Part shown: positions 1 through 8,818 of the stretch, piece after piece | How the letters are laid out: each line of letters opens with the position of its first letter | Numbering within the stretch: the stretch's first letter is position 1 | NCBI GenBank assembly: GCA_947495775.1 | Contig: CANMAQ010000001.1 | Location: 124,001-188,000, forward strand | Length of the DNA stretch: 64,000 bases | Direction of reading: 5' to 3' | Origin: Jejuia algarum | Lineage (GTDB): Bacteria; Bacteroidota; Bacteroidia; Flavobacteriales; Flavobacteriaceae | Translations under genes and position numbers: made by a program | Notes under the pieces: model-generated | Databases searched by the model: none | Told to the model about the DNA's origin: nothing | Seen by the model: only the letters and a program-made list of their open reading frames with translations

Positions 1-279
1 AACTTAACAGGGCAATTGATAGACATACAAAAGCAAAAACTCCTTAACCAAGGAAAAGACAAAGTAAAACATTTAATAGGCAACGTTATAGGTGGTAATC
101 AAAACAAATCAGACTCTCTTAAAACCCAACAAAACAATGCCGTAAAAGATGTATTGAATGGCATTATAGGTACAAAGAAAACAAAAGACTCTACAACGAC
201 AGCTCCCCAAAAGACGTCTACCGAAACAGCCATTAAAAATGCTTTAGGTGGCTTGTTGGGAGGTAAGAAGAAAAAATAG
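1..279 (+). CDS. C-terminal fragment of a possible AsmA-like protein
   Basis: The reading frame is open from the first base and ends with TAG at 277-279, so only the last 92 or so residues of a longer protein are present. The fragment is Lys-, Asn- and Gly-rich, with two similar segments (AVKDVLNGIIG and AIKNALGGLLG) and a GGKKKK end. Tails of this kind occur on AsmA-like inner-membrane proteins of Flavobacteriaceae, but no catalytic or structural motif is visible, so the family is a guess. The TTG at 16 is unlikely to be the start because the frame continues upstream without a stop. Confidence 0.4.
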   Translation, partial: NLTGQLIDIQKQKLLNQGKDKVKHLIGNVIGGNQNKSDSLKTQQNNAVKDVLNGIIGTKKTKDSTTTAPQKTSTETAIKNALGGLLGGKKKK

Positions 280-370
280 CACTATTACTTTACTAGGCTA
301 TAATCTTTAATGAGAAGGGAGTTTTCCAAAAAATTCTTGAAGGCCTATGATTTTCAAGTTCTTTTTTGCT

Positions 371-398
371 ATTGTTTCGGATAATTGCATTACTTTTG
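371..398 (+). promoter_or_regulatory. Bacteroidota-type promoter of rpsU
   Basis: A -33-like ATTG at 371-374 is followed after 16 bp by TACTTTTG at 391-398, which matches the TAnnTTTG -7 consensus. The predicted transcript would have a leader of about 115 nt before rpsU. Confidence 0.6.
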
Positions 399-520
399 CA
401 GCAAAATTTGGCGCGATTTTTAAGATTAAGAAGCACTATTGCTTTTAATTATTCCTAAACACGTGTTAAAACGGATTTAGGATAGCCCTAAAACAAAAGA
501 ACTATTTATACAATCAAGAT

Positions 521-715
521 ATGTTAAAAATTATTGTAAAAGATGGCGAAAACATAGAACGCGCCTTAAAACGTTACAAGCGTAAGCACAGAAATATTAA
601 AGTGATGCAAAACTTAAGAGAAGGTCAGTTTTTCACAAAGCCATCTGTAAGAAGACGTCGCGAAGTTCAAAAAGCAGCTTACATTCAAAACTTAAGAGAC
701 CAAGAAGATATATAA
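521..715 (+). CDS. rpsU: 30S ribosomal protein bS21
   Basis: This 64-residue basic protein has the full bS21 pattern: an N-terminal strand (LKIIVKDGENIERALKRYK), then helices rich in Arg and Lys (KPSVRRRREVQKAAY). Length matches the family. bS21 sits in the small subunit near the 3' end of 16S rRNA; in Flavobacterium johnsoniae, bS21 with bS18 and bS6 is known to bury the anti-Shine-Dalgarno sequence. The 20 bases before the ATG contain no Shine-Dalgarno sequence. It is monocistronic, with its own promoter and terminator. Confidence 0.97.
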   Translation: MLKIIVKDGENIERALKRYKRKHRNIKVMQNLREGQFFTKPSVRRRREVQKAAYIQNLRDQEDI

Positions 716-734
716 ATCTTTTTCACTCCAAGAT

Positions 735-771
735 AAAAAATCCATTTACTGAACTTGTAAATGGATTTTTT
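735..771. terminator. Terminator after rpsU
   Basis: Inverted repeat with arms at 735-749 (AAAAAATCCATTTAC) and 757-771 (GTAAATGGATTTTTT), a 7-nt loop and a T-run, 20 bp after the rpsU stop. The arms carry A- and T-runs on both sides, so it could work in both directions. Confidence 0.85.
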
Positions 772-900
772 ATTTCTATGCATTTGAGACTACAATGCTT
801 CACAGAACACCCCTGAGCCTATTTCAAAAAGCGTCTAAAAAAACACCTATTTTTTTTTAAAATCATGTAAGCTTTAAATCTATTTTTCTACAAATAGGTC

Positions 901-1524
901 ATGATTGGAATCTATTTACTTATTGGATTGTGTGCTGCTATACTAAGTGCTTTGCCGCTTGGCGCATCAAATATTGCTGTGATAAATACAACGTTAAAAG
1001 AAAACGCTAAGCAATCTTTTAAAATTGCAGCCAGTGCAGGAATTGCAGAAGTATTGCTTTCTTATTATGCCTTAAACTGTAATCAAAGCATTAAAGATTT
1101 TTTTAATACCAACTTATGGATACAGATGGCTATTGCAGGCATTCTATTTAGTGTTGGCGGGTATTTAGTTTTCAAAAAACATTCAGAAAAAAAGTCAAGA
1201 ACTACGGCACTTACCCAGTCAAAATACGCTACTGGTTTTCTTCTTGGTATTATCAATCCTCCAGTACTTATCTATTGGGTTATCGCTTTTGGTGTGTTAC
1301 ACAACAACAATATTATGCTTTCTTTACAATCCTCATTTTCAGTATTGTTTTTATTCTTTTTCGGGGTATATATTGGCAAACTTATCACCTTATATGCCTA
1401 CAGCAAGATGAGTATCATTATAAAGCATAAAGTAAAAAATATCACGTCTGTAATTAATAAAGTTACTGGTGTACTACTTATGGGCATTGGTTGTATACAG
1501 GCATTACAATTGTATTTTGCTTAA
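901..1524 (+). CDS. LysE/RhtB-family amino-acid exporter
   Basis: A 207-residue integral membrane protein with about six hydrophobic segments, as expected for LysE-type translocators that export amino acids or related small molecules across the inner membrane. The first segment carries the family-like PLGASNIAVINTTL motif (the usual form has PGP) and the middle has NPPVLIYWV, matching the NP motif before helix 4. The ATG at 901 gives a hydrophobic N-terminus without signal peptide cleavage. It stands alone between rpsU and a divergently regulated lipoprotein gene, so its substrate cannot be told from context. Confidence 0.8.
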   Translation: MIGIYLLIGLCAAILSALPLGASNIAVINTTLKENAKQSFKIAASAGIAEVLLSYYALNCNQSIKDFFNTNLWIQMAIAGILFSVGGYLVFKKHSEKKSRTTALTQSKYATGFLLGIINPPVLIYWVIAFGVLHNNNIMLSLQSSFSVLFLFFFGVYIGKLITLYAYSKMSIIIKHKVKNITSVINKVTGVLLMGIGCIQALQLYFA

Positions 1525-1552
1525 AAAAACAACGATCGAATCCCTTTTTTGA

Positions 1553-1560
1553 TATCTTTG
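1553..1560 (+). promoter_or_regulatory. -7 element upstream of the GH39-like lipoprotein gene
   Basis: TATCTTTG matches TAnnTTTG exactly. It lies 75 bp before the ATG at 1636, leaving a leader of about 70 nt. No clear -33 TTTG lies at the right distance. Confidence 0.5.
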
Positions 1561-1635
1561 CAAAAATATGATAAGACAGTTTGATATTAATAACACTGTT
1601 AAGCCTTATCATATTATAACCCCAAATCAAAGATC

Positions 1636-3372
1636 ATGAAGAAATTCACAACACATTTATTTTTAGCAGTAGCGCTGTCCTTAGGTTTATATTCCTGTAG
1701 TGAAAACGACCGAATAGAGGAAGAAGTCTTACAAGATTTAGAAAGCGAACAAACGAACTCGAACGACCTGATTTCTGAAACAGCCATTGCGACACCAGAA
1801 AATACGATATCTATAAACGCAGGTGTTACTGTAGGATCATTTTACAACTTTTGGTCTACGCGACCAATGATTAACCAAACACGATTTAACAGTGTTAACT
1901 TTAGAAACAATATCGCCAGCTTAGACTCTTACGTTAAAAGCTACAATATCGTTAGATTGTTAGGTGGTAGACAGCTTAGAGGTGAAGCAGATTTTGTAAC
2001 GAATAACTTCTATAAGGGTGTCGATAATGAAGGAAATATCATTACTGACTTTACACAATTGACACGTAGTTTAGACAATTTTATGCTTACAGGTTTTAAA
2101 CCAAGAATTGTTTTAGACAACGTACCTTGGGATTTAAGTGCTCAACCCCTAATAGTAGACCGATTTGGTAATTCTCGTCCTCCAGAGGATTATAATTTAT
2201 GGCGCCAATACATTAATGCGTTTTTACAAACACTTGTAGATAATTATGGTTTAAGTGAAGTCGAAACTTGGCGTTTTAGAATTACTACAGAACCCAATTT
2301 TAATCCTGGGCATTGGAGAGGTACTCCAGAACAATTCTTTATGCACTACGATATTACAGTAGATGAAGTATTAAAGGTCATCCCTAATGCTATCGTAGGC
2401 CCTGGCAACTTATTAACTGAAGGTAATGCTGCCGCGTTTACAACAGAACTGATTGATCATTGTGCTACAGGAACTAACTTTGCGACAGGAGGAACAGGAA
2501 CGCAAATGGACTTTTTCTCTTTATCGTACTACGAGCGTATTAGAAACAATAATATAAAATTTGCAAGTATTGTCGCTCCCTATAGAAATAGCTTAAACAG
2601 CTATCCACAGTTTGCTAATATCCCTTTCGACATTCAAGAATTTGGTATTGTAGCTGATGAAAATGGAACTGTAGGTCAAAGTTTAAACGATGGTACCGAA
2701 CTAGGTGCAAGTTGGTATGCTGCAATAGTAGACATGGCGTTTGATAATAGAATTTCTGAAATTTATGACTGGGGACAAGAAATCGAATCTACGGGCAATT
2801 TACCTGCAGGAAGACGAAATGTTACCGAAATGTTTTTAAAATTAGAAGATGGTACTAGATTACAAGCTACAGATCCACAATCTGTCGATAACATATCTAG
2901 TTTTGCTGGCGCCATTCCTGTAAGTAAAGACGGCAAACTATACATCTTGATATACAACCATAATGCAAGTAGAACAAGTACTGGCAGCAGAACATTATAT
3001 CCTCAAATAGAAGGTGGTGATGTTGCTAATTTTAGAACTTGGACTATGAACGAATGGACTATAGACGCCAACAATGGTATATTTCTACATGAATTATATG
3101 ATGATCTTAGAGCTGCTGGTGTTACCGAAAATACTAACGGTAGAATTTATGGAAACAGAACGTCAGATCGTTTCGATGCCGCTTGGGAAGATGTATTTAC
3201 TGCTAATAGATCCAAGTATGAAACCTTAGCGGAGTTGCCACAGACCATTTCTGATGAAATTATAGAAAGAACTAATGGTAAATTGGAATTAGAAGTAGAT
3301 TTAGCACCTCATAGTGTAAAACTTATCGAGCTAATTCCAAGCAACACACTTAGCACTACTAGATTTGATTAA
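1636..3372 (+). CDS. Surface lipoprotein resembling GH39/clan GH-A glycoside hydrolase
   Basis: A 578-residue protein with a lipoprotein signal peptide ending at Cys21 (GLYSC) and an acidic stretch after the Cys, a feature that can direct Bacteroidota lipoproteins to the cell surface. The body looks like a (beta/alpha)8 glycosidase. RITTEPNF carries a candidate acid/base Glu219 in the NEPN-like position, followed by a helix ending VIPNAIVGPGN, and IQEFGIV carries a candidate nucleophile Glu335. The 116-residue spacing fits GH39 enzymes. It is paralogous to the protein at 44318. No SusC/SusD pair flanks it, so the substrate, probably an algal or other glycan, is not known. Confidence 0.6.
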   Translation: MKKFTTHLFLAVALSLGLYSCSENDRIEEEVLQDLESEQTNSNDLISETAIATPENTISINAGVTVGSFYNFWSTRPMINQTRFNSVNFRNNIASLDSYVKSYNIVRLLGGRQLRGEADFVTNNFYKGVDNEGNIITDFTQLTRSLDNFMLTGFKPRIVLDNVPWDLSAQPLIVDRFGNSRPPEDYNLWRQYINAFLQTLVDNYGLSEVETWRFRITTEPNFNPGHWRGTPEQFFMHYDITVDEVLKVIPNAIVGPGNLLTEGNAAAFTTELIDHCATGTNFATGGTGTQMDFFSLSYYERIRNNNIKFASIVAPYRNSLNSYPQFANIPFDIQEFGIVADENGTVGQSLNDGTELGASWYAAIVDMAFDNRISEIYDWGQEIESTGNLPAGRRNVTEMFLKLEDGTRLQATDPQSVDNISSFAGAIPVSKDGKLYILIYNHNASRTSTGSRTLYPQIEGGDVANFRTWTMNEWTIDANNGIFLHELYDDLRAAGVTENTNGRIYGNRTSDRFDAAWEDVFTANRSKYETLAELPQTISDEIIERTNGKLELEVDLAPHSVKLIELIPSNTLSTTRFD

Positions 3373-3402
3373 ATTTTGAATCTATAAAAACATATTATAA
3401 AC

Positions 3403-3448
3403 AAAAAAGCCGAGGATTTTGGGTTATACCAAGATCCTCGGCTTTTTT
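3403..3448. terminator. Bidirectional terminator between convergent genes
   Basis: Arms 3403-3417 and 3434-3448 (core GCCGAGGAT / ATCCTCGGC) with A-run and T-run flanks. It sits between the stops of the GH39-like gene and the DUF2797 gene and can serve both. Confidence 0.9.
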
Positions 3449-3488
3449 GTTTACACACCATGGCATCTCAAGGCTTAAGCCATGCGTT

Positions 3489-4283
3489 TTATAATACAGT
3501 TAATTGTACCACCAACCCTTCATTAGCACGAACATTAAAGACAGTATCATCTTCGAAAATTAAGTATTGCCCTTTAACACCTACCAATTTCCCCTTAAAA
3601 TCTTGTGCTTTAATAAGGTTCAAGCTTTTTGGTTTTTCAGGATATTTAAGCACTGGAAATTCTAAAACAGTTTCAGAGTTTGTTTCAATAATATAAGATT
3701 TTGCCTCATCTGGAACATAGGTTTTTAATTGCTCTCGCCATGCCGTTAAACGCTCATCTGTTCTATCGTTTTTTAACATGGTGCGCCAATTCGTTTTATC
3801 GCTTACATGCGCCTTCAATGCAACTTCTGTAAGCCCTGCCAAATAACGGTTAGGCAACTCTGCTATTTCTAAAGCTTCATGTGCGCCTTGATCTATCCAA
3901 CGTGTGGGCACCTGCGTTTTTCTAGTCACACCAACTTTTACCTTTCCCGAATTAGCAAGGTATACGATATGCGGCTGTAATTGTACCTTCTTCTCGTACT
4001 CTAAATCCCGATCTTCTTCATCCAGGTGTGCCTTACTCAACTCTGGCTTCATAATCCAATCTGCTGCCTGCGGAATTTCAAAAAAGCACTTCTTATCAAA
4101 ACCCTGTCTGTAAATGGGCCTATCTGCGCCACAATTCAAACATTGGTATTTAATAAATTCTATTTTTATCTGCTTATTCAGTAATTGATTTATATTTATA
4201 AAATCATTTTCAAACACTAAATAATATTGAATCGGACTTGTTAATTCCGTCTGCATTTTTGTTAAAACACCTTGATAGGTCAT
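3489..4283 (-). CDS. DUF2797 family protein
   Basis: A 264-residue soluble protein from the ATG at 4281-4283. A longer frame to 4334 would overlap the divergent gene at 4328 and adds a hydrophobic stretch with no likeness to the family. It contains a CLNCGAD zinc-ribbon-like half-motif near residue 45, GKVKVGVTRKTQVPTRWIDQGA typical of DUF2797, and a C-terminal small domain (KLVGVKGQYLIFEDD). The central part resembles GIY-YIG-like folds in shape, but the biochemical role is unknown. It ends in the shared terminator at 3403-3448. Confidence 0.8.
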   Translation of the reverse strand: MTYQGVLTKMQTELTSPIQYYLVFENDFININQLLNKQIKIEFIKYQCLNCGADRPIYRQGFDKKCFFEIPQAADWIMKPELSKAHLDEEDRDLEYEKKVQLQPHIVYLANSGKVKVGVTRKTQVPTRWIDQGAHEALEIAELPNRYLAGLTEVALKAHVSDKTNWRTMLKNDRTDERLTAWREQLKTYVPDEAKSYIIETNSETVLEFPVLKYPEKPKSLNLIKAQDFKGKLVGVKGQYLIFEDDTVFNVRANEGLVVQLTVL

Positions 4284-4327
4284 ATAAAAAAAAGTATTAT
4301 TTTTAAAAAAATAAAGATAGCACAAAT

Positions 4328-5842
4328 ATGCCAATTCCCTTAGTTAACTCCATTGCGTCGTGGTTTCTTAAAAAACGATTTCATCAAATAGAATTATTCT
4401 TAAAATACCCTAATGAAGTACAAGAGGAACTCTTACTCAACTTAATAAATGTTGCAAAACATACAGAGATTGGCAAGGCATATGATTTCGCTACGATAAA
4501 AGATTATGCAACGTTTGCGGAACGTGTTCCCATAAGAAATTATGCAGAAATTCAAGACACTATAGAGCGCTCTCGTAAAGGCGAACACAATCTATTTTGG
4601 CCTACTCCTATAAAATGGTTTGCAAAATCTAGTGGTACGACACGCTCTAAAAGTAAATTCATTCCTGTGAGCCAAGAGTCTCTAGAAGACTGCCATTATG
4701 CGGCTAGTAAAGACTTACTGTGCATGTATCTTAACAACAATGAAAATTCTCAACTTTTCACAGGTAAAAGTTTGCGTTTAGGAGGCAGTAAAGAGCTTTA
4801 TAAAGAAAAGAAAACGGCCTTTGGAGACCTCTCTGCTATTCTTATTGATAATATGCCGTTTTGGGCAGAACTAAGCAGTACCCCTAGCAGTAAAGTGTCT
4901 TTAATGAGTGACTGGGAGCACAAAATGCAAGCTATTGTTAACGAAACTATTACAGAAAACGTAACCAGCCTCGCTGGCGTCCCTTCATGGATGTTGGTCT
5001 TACTTAATAATGTACTCGAAACGACCAATCATGCGCATATTAACGATGTCTGGCCTAACTTAGAAGTTTACTTTCATGGTGGCGTTAGTTTTGGACCTTA
5101 TAAAGACCAATACCAAAACATACTCCCTAGCAGCGATTTTAAATATTATGAAATATACAATGCTTCTGAAGGTTTCTTTGCCATACAGGATCGTAACAAT
5201 TCTTCAGAATTATTACTAATGCTAGACTATGGTATTTTTTACGAATTTATCCCTATGGATCTCTATGCCACGGCAGATGAAAAAGCCATTCCGCTTAGCG
5301 ATGTTGTCCTTCACAAAAACTACGCTATTATCATTACGACCAACGCTGGCCTTTGGCGTTATAAAATTGGGGATACCATACGTTTTACATCACTAGACCC
5401 TTATCGCATTAAAATTTCTGGACGTACCAAACACCATATTAATGTGTTTGGAGAAGAACTTATCATAGAAAATGCGGAGACAGCGTTAAAAAAAGTATGC
5501 AGACGTACACAGGCAGAAATTGTAGACTTTACAGCGGCTCCTATCTTTATGAAAGGTAAAGAAAAAGGGGCCCATGAATGGCTTATTGAATTCAAAACTC
5601 CGCCTAAAGACATCGATTATTTTAAAGAATTGTTTGACAATGCGCTAAAATCATTAAATTCTGACTACGAAGCCAAACGTTATAATAACATTACCTTAAA
5701 CAAACCACAGATTAAAATTGCACGCCAACACCTATTTCATGACTGGTTAAAACAAAACGATAAACTTGGCGGTCAGCACAAAGTACCACGTTTATCGAAT
5801 ACACGCCAATACCTAGATGAACTCCTGAAGCTCAACACCTAA
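4328..5842 (+). CDS. GH3 auxin-responsive family adenylating enzyme
   Basis: A 504-residue member of the GH3 family, relatives of plant acyl-acid amido synthetases. It has SSGTTRSKSKFIP (ATP-binding P-loop-like motif) near residue 100, YNASEGFFA in the middle, and the hinge region KISGRTKHHINVFGEEL before the C-terminal cap. Members adenylate a carboxylate and transfer it to an acceptor such as an amino acid. Flavobacteria commonly carry one copy whose substrate is unknown. The start at 4328 is the only ATG that keeps the conserved N-terminus. No neighbour suggests a pathway. Confidence 0.85.
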   Translation: MPIPLVNSIASWFLKKRFHQIELFLKYPNEVQEELLLNLINVAKHTEIGKAYDFATIKDYATFAERVPIRNYAEIQDTIERSRKGEHNLFWPTPIKWFAKSSGTTRSKSKFIPVSQESLEDCHYAASKDLLCMYLNNNENSQLFTGKSLRLGGSKELYKEKKTAFGDLSAILIDNMPFWAELSSTPSSKVSLMSDWEHKMQAIVNETITENVTSLAGVPSWMLVLLNNVLETTNHAHINDVWPNLEVYFHGGVSFGPYKDQYQNILPSSDFKYYEIYNASEGFFAIQDRNNSSELLLMLDYGIFYEFIPMDLYATADEKAIPLSDVVLHKNYAIIITTNAGLWRYKIGDTIRFTSLDPYRIKISGRTKHHINVFGEELIIENAETALKKVCRRTQAEIVDFTAAPIFMKGKEKGAHEWLIEFKTPPKDIDYFKELFDNALKSLNSDYEAKRYNNITLNKPQIKIARQHLFHDWLKQNDKLGGQHKVPRLSNTRQYLDELLKLNT

Positions 5843-5905
5843 GCTAAGCTACAATTCGACAAAAAACATCATGTTACTTATCGATTTTACTTACCTTTTG
5901 TCCGA

Positions 5906-5913
5906 TATTTTTG
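5906..5913 (+). promoter_or_regulatory. -7 element upstream of the OmpA/PD40 gene
   Basis: TATTTTTG matches TAnnTTTG, 60 bp before the ATG at 5974. A -33 element is not clear. Confidence 0.4.
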
Positions 5914-5973
5914 TAGGCCCACAATGCTAACGATATTTTTATTAGCTGGGAATCCCTCTAACCAAAATATATC

Positions 5974-7563
5974 ATGAAAATATTAAATTTAGTACTAGCC
6001 TTACTAATTACCAACACCTTTACAGGTCAAACTGCTTACGACTTTAGCGCAGATAATTCAGAATTACCTACAAGCACTACTTCTAATTTTGATGAGATTG
6101 GAAACAATGGTTTTAATTTTGACTTACTAGATGCAGGTGTAAATTCAAAATATTCTGAATTTGGATCTGGATTCTTTAAAAATAAACTCATTATGGTGTC
6201 TTCTAAAAAACTTGGTGGTTTAGCTAAGATTGATGCCAACACCAATGAAGCCTACAAAGAATTATATTGTTTAGATGTAGGTGGTAATGGGAGCTTAAGT
6301 TCTCCTATTCTATTTTCTAGAATCTTGAATACCGCTGGAAGCGAAGATCAGTTATGGTTTTCTTCAGACCAAAACACCGTGTATTACACAAGAAGTAGTA
6401 GAAAAAATTCTTTGGAATATAAACTGTATAAAGCCGATTTAGAACCTGAATCTCATGGAAACTGGATCAATCACGAATTGATTGCTTTTAATGAAGATGG
6501 TGTTTCTATCGAAGATCCTTACGTAGGTCCTGAAGGTAAGAAATTATACTTTGCGTCAAACAGAAGCGACTCTTACGGAGGTTTTGATCTTTATGTTGCA
6601 GACATCAACGCTGATGGGTCTTTAGGTACACCTAAAAATTTAGGTCCTACCATCAACACAGCTTCAAATGAAAAGTATCCTTCCTTAGATAAAACAGGTA
6701 AAAACTTATACTTCTCCTCTAAAGGTCACAATGGCATAGGGGGCTACGATGTTTATGTGAGTCGCATATTAAACAAAGGGTACAAAACACCTAGAAATAT
6801 GGGAAATACGATTAATTCACAATATAACGAAGTCGCTTACTTCCTAGCTGCAAAAAACAAAGGGTACCTCTCTTCAGACAAACCTAACGGTAAAGGCGGT
6901 TACGATATGTATATTGCGACCAACGATCCTGTTGAGCAAGTTATAGAAGGTAATGTTATAGATCTAGAAACTAAAATAGACATTCCAAATACAACCGTTA
7001 TTATTTATGATGAAAACGGTCTAGAAGTCTCAAAACAAGTCACAGATAAAAATGGTGCTTTTAAATTTGATGTTGAGCCTTTCGAAACATACACCATTAC
7101 AGCTAAAAAAGAAGGGTTTATTGACAACACCTTTGATTTTACCGCAACTAAAGGATTTAACACAAAGTACTCTAAAGACTTAGAGCTTAAATCTGCTATA
7201 GAAAAGATAGACCCTATTGTTTTAGAAATAGACCATATTTATTTTGATTCCGCAAAATGGACTATCAAAGCAGAATCTTATTCCGCTTTAGACAAAGTGA
7301 TTGAAATTTTAAATGATTTCCCTGATAAATCTCTATTTATTAACGCACACACAGATAACGTAGGTAGCGATAGGTACAACTTAGGCTTATCTTTAAAACG
7401 TGCTGCATCTACTGTAGAGTACTTCGTAAACAAAGGGATTAATAAAGACCGTTTAGAACCAAAAGGATTTGGAGAAACGCAGCCTAAAGCAGACTGTAAA
7501 ACAACATGTTCTCCGCAACAACTTGAAGCGAACAGACGTGTGGAATTCATTCTAAAAAAATAG
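5974..7563 (+). CDS. OmpA-family protein with PD40 repeats
   Basis: A 529-residue exported protein. After a signal peptide (about residues 1-20) come PD40/WD40-like repeats (KLYFASNRSDSYGGFDLYV and NLYFSSKGHNGIGGYDVYV), then a carboxypeptidase-regulatory-like domain at roughly 325-400, then an OmpA C-terminal domain at about 420-529 with the peptidoglycan-binding pattern HTDNVGSDRYNLGLSLKRA. It probably anchors an outer-membrane or periplasmic complex to peptidoglycan. The order PD40, regulatory-like domain, OmpA is shared with PorE-type T9SS proteins, but the N-terminal TPR of PorE is missing, so that role is only possible. Monocistronic. Confidence 0.85.
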   Translation: MKILNLVLALLITNTFTGQTAYDFSADNSELPTSTTSNFDEIGNNGFNFDLLDAGVNSKYSEFGSGFFKNKLIMVSSKKLGGLAKIDANTNEAYKELYCLDVGGNGSLSSPILFSRILNTAGSEDQLWFSSDQNTVYYTRSSRKNSLEYKLYKADLEPESHGNWINHELIAFNEDGVSIEDPYVGPEGKKLYFASNRSDSYGGFDLYVADINADGSLGTPKNLGPTINTASNEKYPSLDKTGKNLYFSSKGHNGIGGYDVYVSRILNKGYKTPRNMGNTINSQYNEVAYFLAAKNKGYLSSDKPNGKGGYDMYIATNDPVEQVIEGNVIDLETKIDIPNTTVIIYDENGLEVSKQVTDKNGAFKFDVEPFETYTITAKKEGFIDNTFDFTATKGFNTKYSKDLELKSAIEKIDPIVLEIDHIYFDSAKWTIKAESYSALDKVIEILNDFPDKSLFINAHTDNVGSDRYNLGLSLKRAASTVEYFVNKGINKDRLEPKGFGETQPKADCKTTCSPQQLEANRRVEFILKK

Positions 7564-7620
7564 GAACCTCGACATTCATTGTAAATTCTAAAACAATTTA
7601 CACTTACAATACATCACACC

Positions 7621-7653
7621 AACAAGGCGTTACACAACATGTAACGCCTTGTT
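7621..7653. terminator. Inverted repeat, probable terminator after the OmpA/PD40 gene
   Basis: Perfect arms AACAAGGCGTTAC (7621-7633) and GTAACGCCTTGTT (7641-7653). A weaker repeat, GTAAATT/AATTTAC, lies just before it at 7581-7601. Confidence 0.7.
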
Positions 7654-7933
7654 TGCTTTTAAGCTGTACAAAACCATTCCTCTAGCTTTAATACCATAAA
7701 TACACCTAATGTGAAAGGTCTTAAAGTTCGACAAAACGCTCACATACTTAGCAATACGTTACTTTAAACGAGTAATTCCCCTCATTATCTAAAAGCCTAA
7801 AAAACCCTTGTTGGTATTATAGAGTAGCAGTACTTTTGGTGAAAAATATATACACGTCAAGAAGGTATCTATTAATTAATATCCATGAAATTTGCCATAC
7901 TATTTTAGTGTGGCTTTTTTTATTAAATTCTAT
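7654..7933. other. Intergenic stretch with no recognised feature
   Basis: Together with the terminator region this leaves about 390 bp without a gene. The open frame beginning at 7836 is only an upstream extension of the barrel gene and lacks coding character; no RNA or repeat was recognised. Confidence 0.5.
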
Positions 7934-7941
7934 TACCTTTA
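7934..7941 (+). promoter_or_regulatory. -7-like element of the small barrel gene
   Basis: TACCTTTA differs from TAnnTTTG at the last base. It sits 14 bp before the ATG at 7956, which supports that start over longer versions of the frame. Confidence 0.4.
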
Positions 7942-7955
7942 CTAAAATGATACTT

Positions 7956-8471
7956 ATGTGTAGTAAACTCAAACCACTCGTCCTCCTAATTTTAATTTTA
8001 AGCCCTTTCATTGGTAAAGCGCAAGACAACACAACTTCTTTTTGGAAAACATTAAAATACGGTGGTAGTTTTGGTCTCAACTTTGGCGATGGCTTTTTTG
8101 GTGCTACTCTAGCACCCTCTGCCATTTACGAGTTTGATTCGCATTTTGCCTTGGGTGCAGGTCTTAATATGACCTATAACACTCAAAAGGACATTTCTAA
8201 AACCACTATACTGGGCGCTAATATTATTGGACTTTACAATGTACTACCAACCGTACAAATTTCTGCAGAATTCGAACAGCTAAACGTAAACCGTAGATTT
8301 GACAGCAACTTAGAACTCCCCAATGAAAACTTCTGGTCTCCTGCTCTATTTTTTGGGGCTGGCTTTAGAAATGGAAGTGTTACTTTTGGAGTGCGTTACA
8401 ATGTGCTGTTCGATGAAGATGATAGTATTTATGTAGATCCTCTAATTCCTTTTATTAGAGTGTATTTTTAA
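7956..8471 (+). CDS. Small outer-membrane beta-barrel protein, unknown function
   Basis: A 171-residue protein with a signal peptide (CSKLKPLVLLILILSPFIGKAQ) followed by alternating aromatic and polar strands (FGLNFGDGFFGATLAPSAIY, FFGAGFRNGSVTFGVRYNVL) and a terminal Phe, as in outer-membrane barrels of about eight strands. The start at 7956 is preferred because the -7-like element lies only 14 bp upstream; ATG 7947 is the alternative. The stop overlaps the end of the convergent gene at 8468 by 4 bp. No family is recognised beyond the barrel fold. Confidence 0.7.
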   Translation: MCSKLKPLVLLILILSPFIGKAQDNTTSFWKTLKYGGSFGLNFGDGFFGATLAPSAIYEFDSHFALGAGLNMTYNTQKDISKTTILGANIIGLYNVLPTVQISAEFEQLNVNRRFDSNLELPNENFWSPALFFGAGFRNGSVTFGVRYNVLFDEDDSIYVDPLIPFIRVYF

Positions 8472-8818
8472 GCATATTTATGTTTAAACCATACCTTTTG
8501 CCATTCACGCTTTAAAATAAGAAAAGCCACCTCTTCCGAGAGTTTGACAAGATCTGTTCCATCTAAGGCTTTTACAGCCGTTTCTGGAACATCAATAATA
8601 TATAATACATTTAGATATTCTGTAAATTTTTCTTGTATCAATTTATACACAGTCTCATGAAGTACCAATTTTAAACGACTTGGGGATACCTCTGCATCTA
8701 ACTCTAAATCAACATTGGCAAGTAAAAAATCTTTTTGAAGTTGCACAAGTAATTTTTCATACAACGTTTGCGCTGTCGCTTCCGCTATAAGACGTTCAAA
8801 ATTAGTAGGCCATTGCAT
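8468..8818 (-). CDS. Conserved hypothetical protein coupled to polyprenyl synthase
   Basis: A 116-residue soluble, acidic, probably all-helical protein with no recognised domain. Its ATG overlaps the stop of the polyprenyl synthase gene (TAATG at 8816-8820), so the two are translationally coupled. That arrangement suggests a role tied to the same locus, but nothing in the sequence shows what. The only Trp-rich part is near the C-terminus (REWQKVWFKHK). Confidence 0.75.
   Translation of the reverse strand: MQWPTNFERLIAEATAQTLYEKLLVQLQKDFLLANVDLELDAEVSPSRLKLVLHETVYKLIQEKFTEYLNVLYIIDVPETAVKALDGTDLVKLSEEVAFLILKREWQKVWFKHKYA

Noticed and set aside
1531..1545. CGATCGAATCCC resembling a tRNA T-arm
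   Set aside because: No acceptor, D or anticodon stem can be folded around it.
1561..1620. TAACACTGTTAAG-like sequence before the first GH39-like gene as a further Pho-type array
   Set aside because: Only one unit is present and nothing repeats at 11-bp spacing.
3460..3696. Plus-strand frame opposite the DUF2797 gene
   Set aside because: It is the reverse of a recognised gene and begins within the terminator region.
4284..4334. Longer start for the DUF2797 gene
   Set aside because: It overlaps the start of the divergent GH3 gene and adds a hydrophobic stretch foreign to the family.
7836..7946. Longer start for the small barrel gene
   Set aside because: The upstream part lies before the -7-like element and would hide the signal peptide.
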